Shown: one piece after another, positions 24,218 to 33,171 of the stretch | Layout: the number at the start of each line of letters is the position of its first letter | Numbering within the stretch: the first letter of the stretch is position 1 | NCBI GenBank assembly: GCA_004173355.1 | Contig: SEAD01000035.1 | Location: 1-36,672, forward strand | Length of the DNA: 36,672 nt | Reading direction: 5' to 3' | Source of the DNA: Chitinophagaceae bacterium | Lineage (GTDB): Bacteria; Bacteroidota; Bacteroidia; Chitinophagales; Chitinophagaceae | Made by a program: the position numbers and the translations under genes | The notes under the pieces: generated by a model | What the model was told of the DNA's origin: nothing | Databases searched by the model: none | The model's input: the letters and a program-made list of their open reading frames with translations, nothing else

Positions 24218-24850
24218 TCACACGATCTTTTCGTTAAGTGCTTTGCTTACAGCTTCGGTCTGGGAATGTACCCGGAGTTTTTCGTAGATCCGTTTGATGT
24301 GCGTCCGCACTGTTTCGGTACTGATATGCAGGGCGGCAGCAATCATCTTGAAGCTGTTACCCTGCGAAAGCGATTGCAGGATTTCCTTTTCCCTCCGGGT
24401 AAGATCATAATCATTATCCGCAACCGGACGTTCAAACATATTCCCGATCACCATACGGGCGATGGACGGACTCATCGGTGCGCCGCCTGCCAATACTTCC
24501 TGGATCGAAGAAACCAGTTTTTCAGAGATGTATTTTTTAAGCAGGTAGCCGTTGGCACCGGCTTTCAGCGCATCAAATACATGGGTGTTATCATCAAACA
24601 CCGTGATCATGATCACCTGCACCCTGTCATCTTTCAACCGGATCCGAGTGATGGCTTCGATCCCGTTGCGCCCGGGCATATCGATGTCCATCAGGATCAC
24701 ATCGGGCGACAGCATTTCCACTTGTGTCTCCACTTCCAGGCAATTGGAATAAGCCCCAAGTACCTGGTACTCTTCGGCGAGTGCCAGTAGTCCGGTAAGA
24801 CTTTCCCTCAACCGGTCATTGTCTTCGTATATCAGGATGCCTGTTGCCAT
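24218..24850 (-). CDS. NarL/LuxR-type response regulator
   Basis: A 210-residue regulator of normal length. The receiver domain (about 1-120) has the ED pair at 9-10, phosphoacceptor D55 in LMDIDMPGRNG, the switch Thr in MITVFDD and Lys105 in YLLKKY. The LuxR helix-turn-helix (about 148-205) reads LTRREKEILQSLSQGNSFKMIAAALHISTETVRTHIKRIYEKLRV. It should be phosphorylated by the TPR kinase encoded 46 bases upstream on the same strand, whose HisKA_3-type domain pairs with this regulator class. The next genes downstream are the ThuA fusion and receptor (185 bases on), which are plausible targets or simply neighbours. Confidence 0.95.
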   Translation of the reverse strand: MATGILIYEDNDRLRESLTGLLALAEEYQVLGAYSNCLEVETQVEMLSPDVILMDIDMPGRNGIEAITRIRLKDDRVQVIMITVFDDNTHVFDALKAGANGYLLKKYISEKLVSSIQEVLAGGAPMSPSIARMVIGNMFERPVADNDYDLTRREKEILQSLSQGNSFKMIAAALHISTETVRTHIKRIYEKLRVHSQTEAVSKALNEKIV

Positions 24851-24896
24851 AACTGCTGTAACTTAACCTGCTTTCCGGGGCTGACCTATACCACGA

Positions 24897-26822
24897 TCAG
24901 GTTACCGGGAAACCAAGTGTGATAATAGTGCCCATACCCGGTTCGCTGTTTATGTCGAGTGTACCACCCAGTGAGGCGGCGCGGTCATTCATATTACGCA
25001 GGCCGTTACCTGTTGATCTGCCTTTGGCAAATCCCTTCCCGTTATCACTCACCTGCAGCCTTACATGTCCGTCTTCCCGTTCCAGTTCAAGTTTCACCGC
25101 AGTAGCACCGCTGTATTTCGCGGCATTGTTGATGATTTCCTTGGTGATGAGGTAGAGGTCTTTCCGCTGCTGCGGGTCGAGCCGGACCGAATCAAAATTC
25201 CCTTTCTCCGAGTAACTGTAACTGATCTCCTGCGGTTCGAGGGTTTCGGCAGCAAATTCATTGATGCGGTAAAACACGCTGCCGATACGGTCATTCCGGG
25301 GATTGATCGCCCACACGATATCCACCATATGGTCCATCATCTCCCGGGTATGCTCGTTCAGTTTCCTCAGCCCTTCGGCAAAAACCGGGTCCGGTGCTGC
25401 CTGCCGGGCAAGCATCTTACCCTGGATATTCATACTCGTAAGCGTGGACCCGATATCATCATGGAGATCGCGGGCGATGGCATTCCGCATCTTTTCCATT
25501 TCAATGAGTCGCCGGGCCCGCTGGATATTCCGGTTACGGTTGATCACGAGGAAAGCAATCACGGCGATGAGCGAGGCACCCGTAATCAGCGCCAGCTGCA
25601 GGCCATCCTGCTTTTGCAGCCGGAGCAGGGCCAGTTCCTGTTCCTGTTTGAGCAGGATAATTTCCTGTTCCTTTTTATCTGCCTCATATTTCCCGGTCAG
25701 CTCGGATGCCTCTGCCCGGTTACCCTGGAGATTGAGGCTGTCGCGGACCACAATGGCCTGCTTCAGGTAATCGTGTGCAAGTTTCCAGTTGCCGGCGCTG
25801 CCATGCATGCCCGCCAGTTCATTCAGTACCTCTTCCTGGTAGTTGAGCAGTCCAAGACTGTCGTTAAGACGGTTGGATTCAAGCAAAAATGCTTCCGCCT
25901 TTTTTAAGTCACGCTGGATCCTCCAGCTGCGGCCGATGTTGAGCAACTCATAGGCAACGTCTGCCTGGTTATTTATTTTCCTGAAAATCGCAAGGGCTTT
26001 TTCATAATGCTGCAGTGCGCGCGGCTCGTCATTATATGCCGAATAAGCCTGCCCCAGGTGTTCATTCACCATTCCTACCTGGTAATCGTTTTCAGGAAGT
26101 GAAATAGCCGTCCTCAGTGCCGGGGCAAGATAAGCGAGACTGCTGTCGGGCATTTTCTGGTTGTTGAACAGGATCGCGAGACTGATCGCCGTGTTCACGT
26201 ACCTGCGTAAATCTTTCTGCTGGGCAAACCCGTGCAGGGCCTGTCGCATATAACCCACGGCCCTCGGGAAGTCGCCGGACTCCCGGTAGATGATGCCGAG
26301 CTGGCGGTTGATATCCGTCAGCAGCGTGGTGGCTTTTTCCGTGATACCAATTTTTTCGGCCTCCAGCAAAACCCTGATGGCCGCGGGAAAATTACTCTGC
26401 CGCGTATACACTTCGGCAAGGTTCATTGCCACGCGGGCAATATTATATCCGGATTTCTCTGAAGAATAGATCTGGTGTGCTTTTGAAAGGAGGAAGATGG
26501 CCGAGTCGTACCGGCCACGATGAAGGCTGATCCAACCAAGGGCATTGAAGGCGTTGGCTTCACATTCCCTGTTGCCGGCACTGATTGCGTAGGCCATCGA
26601 CTGACGTGCCATCAGCACTGCCGAATCGGGTTTTTTCATAGCCATCCAGAATGCTGCGCTTGCGCGGGCCTGGTTCAATTCGCCATGTACCCTGGCTCTT
26701 GCCGTATCGGTTTCCGTTAATGATGCATACACAAAAGAGAGACTATCCAGCGCCGATTGCTGGGCAGCAACGCGGGGTCGCGACAACAAAACAACCAGCA
26801 GCAAAAAAAGGATTCTCTGCAT
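24897..26822 (-). CDS. TPR-containing sensor histidine kinase (HisKA_3 type)
   Basis: A 641-residue sensor kinase. A signal peptide or N-terminal helix (about 1-21) precedes roughly seven tetratricopeptide repeats (about 45-365; for example ANAFNALGWISLHRGRYDSAI, NEHLGQAYSAYNDEPRALQHY), then a coiled coil (about 370-405), one membrane helix (about 407-427) and a cytoplasmic kinase core. The phosphoacceptor is H454 in IARDLHDDIGSTL, typical of HisKA_3; the HATPase has N565/N566 and D593 (SDNGKG), with GNGLRNM at 606-612. The periplasmic TPR domain presumably senses a peptide or protein. It forms a two-gene unit with the LuxR regulator, 46 bases downstream. The FAD-protein gene ends 63 bases upstream on the same strand. 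Confidence 0.94.
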   Translation of the reverse strand: MQRILFLLLVVLLSRPRVAAQQSALDSLSFVYASLTETDTARARVHGELNQARASAAFWMAMKKPDSAVLMARQSMAYAISAGNRECEANAFNALGWISLHRGRYDSAIFLLSKAHQIYSSEKSGYNIARVAMNLAEVYTRQSNFPAAIRVLLEAEKIGITEKATTLLTDINRQLGIIYRESGDFPRAVGYMRQALHGFAQQKDLRRYVNTAISLAILFNNQKMPDSSLAYLAPALRTAISLPENDYQVGMVNEHLGQAYSAYNDEPRALQHYEKALAIFRKINNQADVAYELLNIGRSWRIQRDLKKAEAFLLESNRLNDSLGLLNYQEEVLNELAGMHGSAGNWKLAHDYLKQAIVVRDSLNLQGNRAEASELTGKYEADKKEQEIILLKQEQELALLRLQKQDGLQLALITGASLIAVIAFLVINRNRNIQRARRLIEMEKMRNAIARDLHDDIGSTLTSMNIQGKMLARQAAPDPVFAEGLRKLNEHTREMMDHMVDIVWAINPRNDRIGSVFYRINEFAAETLEPQEISYSYSEKGNFDSVRLDPQQRKDLYLITKEIINNAAKYSGATAVKLELEREDGHVRLQVSDNGKGFAKGRSTGNGLRNMNDRAASLGGTLDINSEPGMGTIITLGFPVT

Positions 26823-26885
26823 CAGTGGTAACAGCGGGGGTTTTGGCCGGTATTACCAATTTAAGCAATCAGTGCACACGCTGCG

Positions 26886-28586
26886 TTATTGGGGGAAAAT
26901 ATCGCGTACGATCCGGCAGCTTGCCTCTTCGCAGAAATCCAGGCCGGAGTAGTCGGGGTTATACCCACCGATGTACGGCACCGCTACCAACCTGATCCGC
27001 GGGTTGTGGAATCCATCCGTGCCAATCACTTTGAATGAATCGGTTATCGCCATACCCGGCACCCGGAGGAAAAACGCTTCCGACGCATCCCGCACTTTTT
27101 CCGGGTCCCTGGCCAAAGCTTCCTTCCCCTTTCCGGGATCACGGAAGCGGAGTTCGGCCTGGCTGAGTGTGCCATCTTCCACAAGGGACTGAAAGGGAAA
27201 ATCCTTCATATCGAGTGGTGGCTGGCCGGTGCCGTTGACAAAGGTTTTGAAGATCGCCTGCTTCCCCTCGCCGTAATGGTAGATGATACCGCCTCCCTCT
27301 GCGGGCTCTATCTTACTGTCGGTATCCACATCTTTCAGTTCGAGTACACCGGCTTCATGCAGTGCCATCAATTCTTTTACGGAATCCTGTGGCACAAAAG
27401 CAATGACCACTGATATGAGTGGCATCAGTGTTTTTTTCAGGCGCTGCATGTCTTCCGCGGAAAAGTGTTTGGCGGGATAGTTCATCGCAAAACTCAGTGT
27501 GGCAAGCAATTCTTTCCAGTGTACGGATTCATGCTTGCGGATTGATCGTTCTGCCTCCACATACTCTTCCCGGAACAATACAAACGCGTCTTTTGCCACA
27601 CGTGCAGGCATGATCATTTTTACAAACCCTTCGATCGTTTCGTTTTTTATTTTTTCATAAAAAACCGGGTCCCGCTTTTTCAATGCCTCCTTGAAATCTT
27701 TTTCAAAAATATAATCGAGTGAAAGGTAGCCGTCATTGTCCAGCATATGTTCCAGTACTTCTTTTTCGGTGAGCAGTTTTTCACCGGCAAGATGTGTATC
27801 CTCGAGATGGAACCGCACGGCAGGAAGCAGTCCATTGATGGAGTGCATCACCATCCGGAAATCACTGTTGCCCTCGTCCCGAGTGTATTCCAGCCCACCC
27901 TGTTTTTCATGGAACGAACCATTGAATCGCGCGAGGGTACGCACCGCATCAATAGCGGTGAGTGATGCACCCTTGATGGCAACGGGGTGGTTGAATTTTT
28001 TTTCCAGTTTCGCAGGCGGGTATGGGGAGTCGAAATAACCTGGTATACGGCCTTCCTGGCGGCAGGGCCAGTGGTGACCGGTACAGATTATAACATGGTC
28101 GAAGGTATACAGCCCATCACCTGCTTTTACTTCAACGGTATTGTGTTCACGGTTGTCCCGGATATCCTGCACAGTGGTGTTGAGGTGAAGCGTGGTGGGG
28201 ATGCCCGCTTCGCGGCCGCGTTGTACGAGGAGTTCAAACTGGTCGGCGAGGTATTCGCCAAACAGGAGCCGCGGGAAAACGCGGTAATCCGAAAAACGCT
28301 CCGGGTCAATGCCATAACGGGTCAGGCGCGCGGCCGGCAATTGCTTCATCCAGTCGGCGGTGCTGGTGACAAGGCTGGGTATTTCGTTGCCGGACACATT
28401 GGTGATATGTTCCATCCCTGCCCCCTCATTGCTGTAGGGCATACCGATGCCTGCGATGGTTTTCTTTTCAAAAATATCGACACTGAAACCGGAGCGGCCT
28501 GTGTCCAGTAATGTTTTGTAAAAAAATAGCGCAGCGGGTCCCCCGCCGATAAGGCCGAAACGAAGTGATTGATCAGGTTTGCTCAT
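26886..28586 (-). CDS. FAD/NAD(P)-binding protein
   Basis: A 566-residue flavoprotein. The N-terminus carries a dinucleotide-binding motif GGGPAA within FGLIGGGPAALFFYKTLL (about 10-27), followed by an acidic strand end (DIFEKK) and a HITNVSGNEIPSL segment, as in the FAD/NAD(P)-binding family PF13454, whose members resemble hydroxyacylglutathione-unrelated flavin monooxygenase-like proteins of unknown substrate. A second nucleotide-site segment is HVIICTGHHWP (about 170). The start is ATG 28586, because the preceding 22 in-frame residues lack family character. It is upstream of the TPR-kinase gene with a 63-base gap. Function uncertain; redox enzyme likely. Confidence 0.82.
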   Translation of the reverse strand: MSKPDQSLRFGLIGGGPAALFFYKTLLDTGRSGFSVDIFEKKTIAGIGMPYSNEGAGMEHITNVSGNEIPSLVTSTADWMKQLPAARLTRYGIDPERFSDYRVFPRLLFGEYLADQFELLVQRGREAGIPTTLHLNTTVQDIRDNREHNTVEVKAGDGLYTFDHVIICTGHHWPCRQEGRIPGYFDSPYPPAKLEKKFNHPVAIKGASLTAIDAVRTLARFNGSFHEKQGGLEYTRDEGNSDFRMVMHSINGLLPAVRFHLEDTHLAGEKLLTEKEVLEHMLDNDGYLSLDYIFEKDFKEALKKRDPVFYEKIKNETIEGFVKMIMPARVAKDAFVLFREEYVEAERSIRKHESVHWKELLATLSFAMNYPAKHFSAEDMQRLKKTLMPLISVVIAFVPQDSVKELMALHEAGVLELKDVDTDSKIEPAEGGGIIYHYGEGKQAIFKTFVNGTGQPPLDMKDFPFQSLVEDGTLSQAELRFRDPGKGKEALARDPEKVRDASEAFFLRVPGMAITDSFKVIGTDGFHNPRIRLVAVPYIGGYNPDYSGLDFCEEASCRIVRDIFPQ

Positions 28587-28672
28587 AATGGGATCTTCCT
28601 CTGGTGGTTCGTAACTGGTAACACGGCATGGAACATCCAAATTATGAGCCAAGAGCGGGCAGCAGGAACATA

Positions 28673-28688
28673 TCCGGGAATTCCCGGA
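28673..28688. promoter_or_regulatory. 16-base perfect palindrome upstream of the FAD-protein gene
   Basis: TCCGGGAATTCCCGGA is perfectly self-complementary. It lies 87 bases before the FAD-protein start and just past the stop of the GAF-kinase gene. Without a loop or U-run it reads as a dimer-binding operator. It shares the half-site TCCGGGA with the block at 10206-10232. Confidence 0.4.
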
Positions 28689-28712
28689 CGGGATAAAAGC
28701 AGCCTGTCGCCT

Positions 28713-29978
28713 TTAATTATAAAGGGTGAAATTACCCGGGATCGACAGGGGCGGTTTGCGTGGAAGACGCACGGAGACGGTAGTACCGGAGCCCGGTTTA
28801 CCGGTGAAATGGATTTCCCCGCCCAGTTGCTGCAGGAATTCCTGGATCATGATCAGCCCGATCCCGGAATCATGCATGGCAGATTCGGTGACGCTCCGTT
28901 GCGCATCTTTGTTATTGTAATGCTCAACCTGGGCTGGACTCATCCCGATACCTGTATCGATCACCAGGACCTCCACCATCGAATCCTTTTCCACAGCGGT
29001 GACGCTGACGGAGCCGGCATGGGTAAATTTTATAGCATTGTTTACCAGGTTACGGATAATGAAATTCATCATGGTAGCCGGTATCGGTGAAATCATTTTG
29101 ACCGGGATGCGGTTGTTGAGCAGGATCCCTTTCAGCCCGGCGTTTGCTTTCAGCAGTTCCACCACATCATTCACAATGTCCTGCAGCGGGATCTGCTGCA
29201 GGGCGGATCCTGCTTCCGCACGGAGATGGTTTTTCCCCCAGCTCAGCAGGTCTTCGATCATGATGAGTGTGGCCCCCAGCTGGTTGCTCATCAGCTCGAG
29301 GTTTGATTTGAGATCGTCGGTACTCACGGTCGTCCTGCCGGTGATTTTCAGCATCTGGTTGATGGCATACAGGGGTGCGCGGGCATCGTGACCAAGGATG
29401 GTCAGGATCCTCCGTTGTGTCTGCATCATTTTTTCCAGGGAAGAACTCTGTAATTTTTCCAGGCGGGCGGTTTCCTTGTGACGGATCGCATTGGCGCGCT
29501 CTTCCATCAGTCGCACCACCTGTGAGGCAAGTGTCACCAGTGCTTTCTCCTGTGCCTTTGGCAGCTTGCGTGCCTTGCTGTCGATCACACATAGGCTGCC
29601 GATATTATATCCGTTGGGTGTCACCAGTGGCACACCGGCATAAAAACGGACATGCGGATCACCGGTCACGGTGGAGAAGTCGGCGAAGCGTACGTCTTTA
29701 CTGGCATCCGGGACGATAAATGCGCCATTGCCGGCGATGGTATGGGCGCAGATCGCGATCTGCCGGTCCATCTCCGAATCACCGATCCCGATTTTTGCCT
29801 TGAACCATTGCCGGTTGCGGTCGATCAGGGTGATCAGCGACATCGGGGCATTGCATATGTAGGAAGCGAGTTCCACTATATCCGTGAAATCCTGTTCCTC
29901 CTCGGTATCGAGGATCTGGTAGGAATAAAGTTCTTTCAGTCGCTGCTCTTCGTTTGCCGGGAGTGGATACGTATTCAT
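28713..29978 (-). CDS. GAF-domain histidine kinase
   Basis: A 421-residue soluble kinase. The N-terminal GAF domain (about 1-165) begins with the family opening NEEQRLKELYSYQILDTEEEQDF and contains APMSLITLIDRNRQWFKAKIG, CAHTIA and FYAGVPLVTPNGYNIGSLCVID, as in GAF proteins across many phyla. A coiled coil (about 160-190) precedes the HisKA-like H-box with H197 (ILGHDARAPL), then a HATPase with N313/N314, D341 (DTGIGMS) and SGIGLIMI (371-378). No cognate regulator is adjacent. The frame is open to 30074, but ATG 29978 fits the GAF family start and a possible promoter at 30004-30038. The ligand of the GAF domain is unknown. Confidence 0.92.
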   Translation of the reverse strand: MNTYPLPANEEQRLKELYSYQILDTEEEQDFTDIVELASYICNAPMSLITLIDRNRQWFKAKIGIGDSEMDRQIAICAHTIAGNGAFIVPDASKDVRFADFSTVTGDPHVRFYAGVPLVTPNGYNIGSLCVIDSKARKLPKAQEKALVTLASQVVRLMEERANAIRHKETARLEKLQSSSLEKMMQTQRRILTILGHDARAPLYAINQMLKITGRTTVSTDDLKSNLELMSNQLGATLIMIEDLLSWGKNHLRAEAGSALQQIPLQDIVNDVVELLKANAGLKGILLNNRIPVKMISPIPATMMNFIIRNLVNNAIKFTHAGSVSVTAVEKDSMVEVLVIDTGIGMSPAQVEHYNNKDAQRSVTESAMHDSGIGLIMIQEFLQQLGGEIHFTGKPGSGTTVSVRLPRKPPLSIPGNFTLYN

Positions 29979-30003
29979 AATATGGATTAGGAAAAAGCTG
30001 GTA

Positions 30004-30038
30004 CAAAGTAAACAGGTTTGCAGGAAATACGCAGCAAA
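30004..30038 (-). promoter_or_regulatory. Candidate promoter for the GAF kinase
   Basis: On the minus strand TTTG (30038-30035) and TTACTTTG (30011-30004, one mismatch from TAnnTTTG) are 23 bases apart. Transcription would begin about 20 bases before the ATG at 29978, supporting that start over 30074. Confidence 0.3.
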
Positions 30039-30119
30039 ACCCGCATCCGGATTGATTTTTTTGATCTGCTTCAATCTTTACGGTACTTATTACCTAAGGC
30101 CGTAAGTGTTTGCCAGTAA

Positions 30120-32093
30120 CTACTTCCCGATCTCGTATTTGTTTTTCTCCGTGAAAGATTTCCATTCGTCGGACCGGAATGGTCCGGCGGGCAGTCCTTC
30201 GCGGTTGAAAAGATTGCCATCCGATGCATCATCGGCCCAGTTGTACCGCACCGATACCGGTTCTTTCACGGCATCGCTGGCTACTACTACTTTATCGCCC
30301 TCGATCCATGCCCTTGCATAATGGAACACCTGGTCACTGCCGGCCACTTCAAATCCGCGGAGGTAGCCATACCTGTCAGGCGTCATGAGAGCGGATCCGC
30401 CGTTATCAAAACTGACTGTTGCGCGACCGCTGGCAAAACTGGCTGAGCGATACACCGGACCACCGGCAACCTGGCCGAGTTTGTAGGTTTTATTCAATGC
30501 CTGGTAGGCAAGACGCAGTCCGACATCCTTTTTATTTTTCGGATGGATGTCTTTTACATCCCCGATATCCGTGGTGACGGCCATGCCTGTATTTGGAAGC
30601 GAGAGGGTAAGTGTCTGTGCTTCGCGTAACTCCGCCCAGTTGCTGCCCTTTGTACTTGTTCCGAAATCGGCCCCGTACGTGGAGAGCTGGACAAAATAGA
30701 AAGGCAGGGTCGGATCCTTCCAGCGGTTACGCCAGTCGGTGATCATCAGCGGGAATGCCTGGCGGTACTGGAACGCGCGACCGGCATTGGATTCACCCTG
30801 GTACCAGATCATTCCCTTGATGCCGTAAGGGATCAGCGGGTTGAGCATTGCATTGGACAAAAGTGTGGGATAACTGTTGGGGCCTATACCGGTTTTTACC
30901 GGGTCGGCTTTTTCGATGGCAATTTTCCATTCGCCGGTGAGGGGGATTTTTTTTGCACCAGTCTCCAGTACTACATCTTTTGCCTCACCATATATCCCTC
31001 CTTCGCCACCGGTATCTTTTATGCGTACGGCAATTACATTCTTCCCTTCCCTGAGCAAACCTGCGGGCAGCTGGTACACACGATCGGCATTGTATGGTTT
31101 ACTGCTACCGACTGACTGACCGTTTACAAATGTTTCGTCCTCATCATCAATTTTTGCCAGTTTCAGCACGGCGGCACCTGCCAGGTCTGCGGCGTTGAGC
31201 TGCACAGTGCGGCGGTACCAGATCGTGCCATCCAGGTCAGCCAGTCCCTGTGATTCCCAGAGACCTGGTACACTGACCGTATGCCAGGCTGCATCGCTGA
31301 ACGCGGGATCGGACCAGGTTTTCACGATATCGCTGACGCCATCTGTTTTACCCTGGTACTTCGCCACCACGGCTTTGACTGCTTCTTTTTTTTGGTCCGC
31401 CAGGTTGTTAAGTGAGCCTTCCTGCATGCCTTTGATCATACCGGCAAATTCAGGGCTGCCTTCAAATGCGCCACGGCTGGTCCACGTCTCCACATGTGTA
31501 CCACCCCAGGTGCAATTGATAATCCCGATTGGTATGTTGAGTTTGGCCTGCAGTTCCCTTGCAAAGAAATAGGCCACTGCCGAGAAGTCGCCGGCATTTG
31601 CAGGTTCAGCCGTTTTCCAGTCGCCCGAAGGCAGGTCGTCCTGCGGATCCGTAGCGGTGATTTTCGGAACGAGGAATTGCCGGATCGTCGGGTATTTCGC
31701 CTCTGCGATTTCCTGTTTGTAGTTGTTGATTTCACCCCAGCCGGCAATGGGCATTTCCATATTTGACTGCCCCGATGCCAGCCATACATCCCCTACCAGT
31801 ACATCGCTGATGATGATACGGTTTTTCCCTTTGATTGTTAAAGTGAATGGTCCGCCCGCAGGCACTGCCGCCAGTTCGAGTCTCCACTTCCCGTCCTTTC
31901 CGGTGGTTACGGACTTCGACTGGTTGTTGAAGGTTACAGTGACTTTCTCTTTCGGATCGGCCCATCCCCAGACCGGAACGGGTTTATCGCGCTGGAGCAC
32001 CATAGCATCGGAAAAAAGCCGGGGAAGGCGGATGTTGGCGAACGAGATAGCTGATACGAGGCAGAGTGCGAGGGGGAACAGGAGCCGTTTCAT
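30120..32093 (-). CDS. Sialate O-acetylesterase-type SGNH hydrolase
   Basis: A 657-residue secreted enzyme. A signal peptide (about 1-19) is followed by an N-terminal beta domain (LPRLFSDAMVLQRDKPVPVWGWA). The SGNH esterase core has the nucleophile S110 in VWLASGQSNMEMP and the catalytic D515/H517 pair in DVKDIHPKNK. Between them, about residues 270-385, a galactose-binding-like jelly roll is inserted (VPGLWESQGLADLDGTIWYRRTVQL, DDEDETFVNGQSVGSS, GKNVIAVRIKDTGGEGG), as is usual for this family. GMIWYQGESNAG is another family block. It should remove O-acetyl groups from sialic acid or other acetylated glycans. Its neighbours are an esterase on the opposite strand and the GAF kinase; no sialidase or sialic-acid catabolism gene is in the window, so the acetylated substrate may be plant or microbial glycan. 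Confidence 0.93.
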   Translation of the reverse strand: MKRLLFPLALCLVSAISFANIRLPRLFSDAMVLQRDKPVPVWGWADPKEKVTVTFNNQSKSVTTGKDGKWRLELAAVPAGGPFTLTIKGKNRIIISDVLVGDVWLASGQSNMEMPIAGWGEINNYKQEIAEAKYPTIRQFLVPKITATDPQDDLPSGDWKTAEPANAGDFSAVAYFFARELQAKLNIPIGIINCTWGGTHVETWTSRGAFEGSPEFAGMIKGMQEGSLNNLADQKKEAVKAVVAKYQGKTDGVSDIVKTWSDPAFSDAAWHTVSVPGLWESQGLADLDGTIWYRRTVQLNAADLAGAAVLKLAKIDDEDETFVNGQSVGSSKPYNADRVYQLPAGLLREGKNVIAVRIKDTGGEGGIYGEAKDVVLETGAKKIPLTGEWKIAIEKADPVKTGIGPNSYPTLLSNAMLNPLIPYGIKGMIWYQGESNAGRAFQYRQAFPLMITDWRNRWKDPTLPFYFVQLSTYGADFGTSTKGSNWAELREAQTLTLSLPNTGMAVTTDIGDVKDIHPKNKKDVGLRLAYQALNKTYKLGQVAGGPVYRSASFASGRATVSFDNGGSALMTPDRYGYLRGFEVAGSDQVFHYARAWIEGDKVVVASDAVKEPVSVRYNWADDASDGNLFNREGLPAGPFRSDEWKSFTEKNKYEIGK

Positions 32094-32160
32094 ATGTTGT
32101 AATTAATCGGCACCCAATCTAGGTATTTTTTCCCAGCCATCTGTCCTACCGGAAACAGAA

Positions 32161-32182
32161 AGGTTCCCCGCGAAGGGAACCT
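32161..32182. repeat. Inverted repeat between divergent esterase genes
   Basis: AGGTTCCC and GGGAACCT enclose CGCGAA. It lies between the divergent starts at 32093 and 32269. The minus-strand copy is followed by TTCTGTTTCC, too weak for a clear terminator. It may be a leader hairpin of the plus-strand esterase or an operator for both genes. Confidence 0.35.
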
Positions 32183-32268
32183 CCTAAACGACTGCTATAC
32201 TGCCTGAGAAAGATCACTAAATTACAGCCAGGATGAAGACAAGACAATCACCTGAATGTGGTATAATT

Positions 32269-33171
32269 ATGAAAAATAAGCTCCTCGTACTGATGTTAAC
32301 CCTTGTTACCCTAAGTGCATACACGCAGCAAAACCCGCTGCCGCTTTATCCCGGTGTGATCCCGGGCAGCAAACCCACACCAACTGATTATGTGGAGAAG
32401 ACCGACGAAGGAGGGTTTGTCAAACAGGTCAGCATCCCCACTATCACTCCCTATTTTCCAACGGGAAAAGGCACAAAACGTCCGGCAGTGATTGTGTTTC
32501 CGGGTGGCGGTTACTCCGGACTGGCCATGGATCACGAGGGCAGGCAGATTGCGATGGCGTTTGCGGCAAAAGGGTATGTGGCATTTGTGGTAAAATACCG
32601 GCTGCCGGACGACCGGATCATGGAAGATAAATCCATCGGTCCGCTGCAGGACGCGCAACAGGCGATCCACCTGGTACGTGAGCGTGCTGGCGAATGGGGT
32701 ATTGATCCGGGCAAGACGGGCATCATCGGGTTTTCCGCCGGTGGTCACCTGGCTTCCACTGCCGCTACCCATTTTGATGGCCCCACTATTTTCAGGGACA
32801 AGGTAAGTCTCGTCCCTTCATTCGCCATCCTGATGTATCCCGTGATCAGTTTCGGGAAATATGCACACGTGGGTTCCAGGGAAAACCTCATCGGCCGCGA
32901 GGCAGACTCCGTCACTATCGCTGCATACAGCAATGAAAAGCGCGTGACGGAAAAAACGCCACCGGTTTTCCTGGAACACTCCATTGATGACGATGTGGTA
33001 CCGGTGGAGAACAGCCGGATTTTTGCTGAAGCATTAAAGGCAAATAATATCCCGTATGAATTGCTGGAGTATGAAAAAGGGGGTCATGGTTACGGGCTGA
33101 ATAATCCCCGCACCAAAGATCCATGGTTTGACCATTGTATCAAATGGTTGAAGAAACAAAAGATGAATTAA
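32269..33171 (+). CDS. Alpha/beta hydrolase, acetyl-xylan-esterase-like
   Basis: A 300-residue secreted esterase. The start at 32269 gives a signal peptide (MKNKLLVLMLTLVTLSAYTQ); the frame is open back to 32233 without one. The alpha/beta-hydrolase fold shows the oxyanion segment VIVFPGGGYSGLA (75-85), nucleophile S156 in GIIGFSAGGHL, acid D241 or D242 in HSIDDDVVPV and H273 in GGHGYG. This is the pattern of the BD-FAE/acetyl-xylan-esterase-like family, common in Bacteroidota glycan clusters. It is divergent from the sialate O-acetylesterase gene (175 bases), so the two deacetylases may be co-regulated and work on acetylated glycans. Its stop overlaps that of the FG-GAP gene by four bases. 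Confidence 0.9.
   Translation: MKNKLLVLMLTLVTLSAYTQQNPLPLYPGVIPGSKPTPTDYVEKTDEGGFVKQVSIPTITPYFPTGKGTKRPAVIVFPGGGYSGLAMDHEGRQIAMAFAAKGYVAFVVKYRLPDDRIMEDKSIGPLQDAQQAIHLVRERAGEWGIDPGKTGIIGFSAGGHLASTAATHFDGPTIFRDKVSLVPSFAILMYPVISFGKYAHVGSRENLIGREADSVTIAAYSNEKRVTEKTPPVFLEHSIDDDVVPVENSRIFAEALKANNIPYELLEYEKGGHGYGLNNPRTKDPWFDHCIKWLKKQKMN

Noticed and set aside
24210-24221. GTGAC-CC-GTCAC inverted repeat at the end of the LuxR regulator gene
   Set aside because: It overlaps the gene's stop region, has no U-run and is short enough to be chance.
25065-25907. 280-codon frame opposite the TPR kinase
   Set aside because: Same reason: it is a shadow of the kinase core and TPR region.
18508-33171. Polysaccharide utilisation locus
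   Set aside because: A TonB receptor, esterases and a sugar dehydrogenase are present, but no SusD and no glycoside hydrolase, so the term is not supported.
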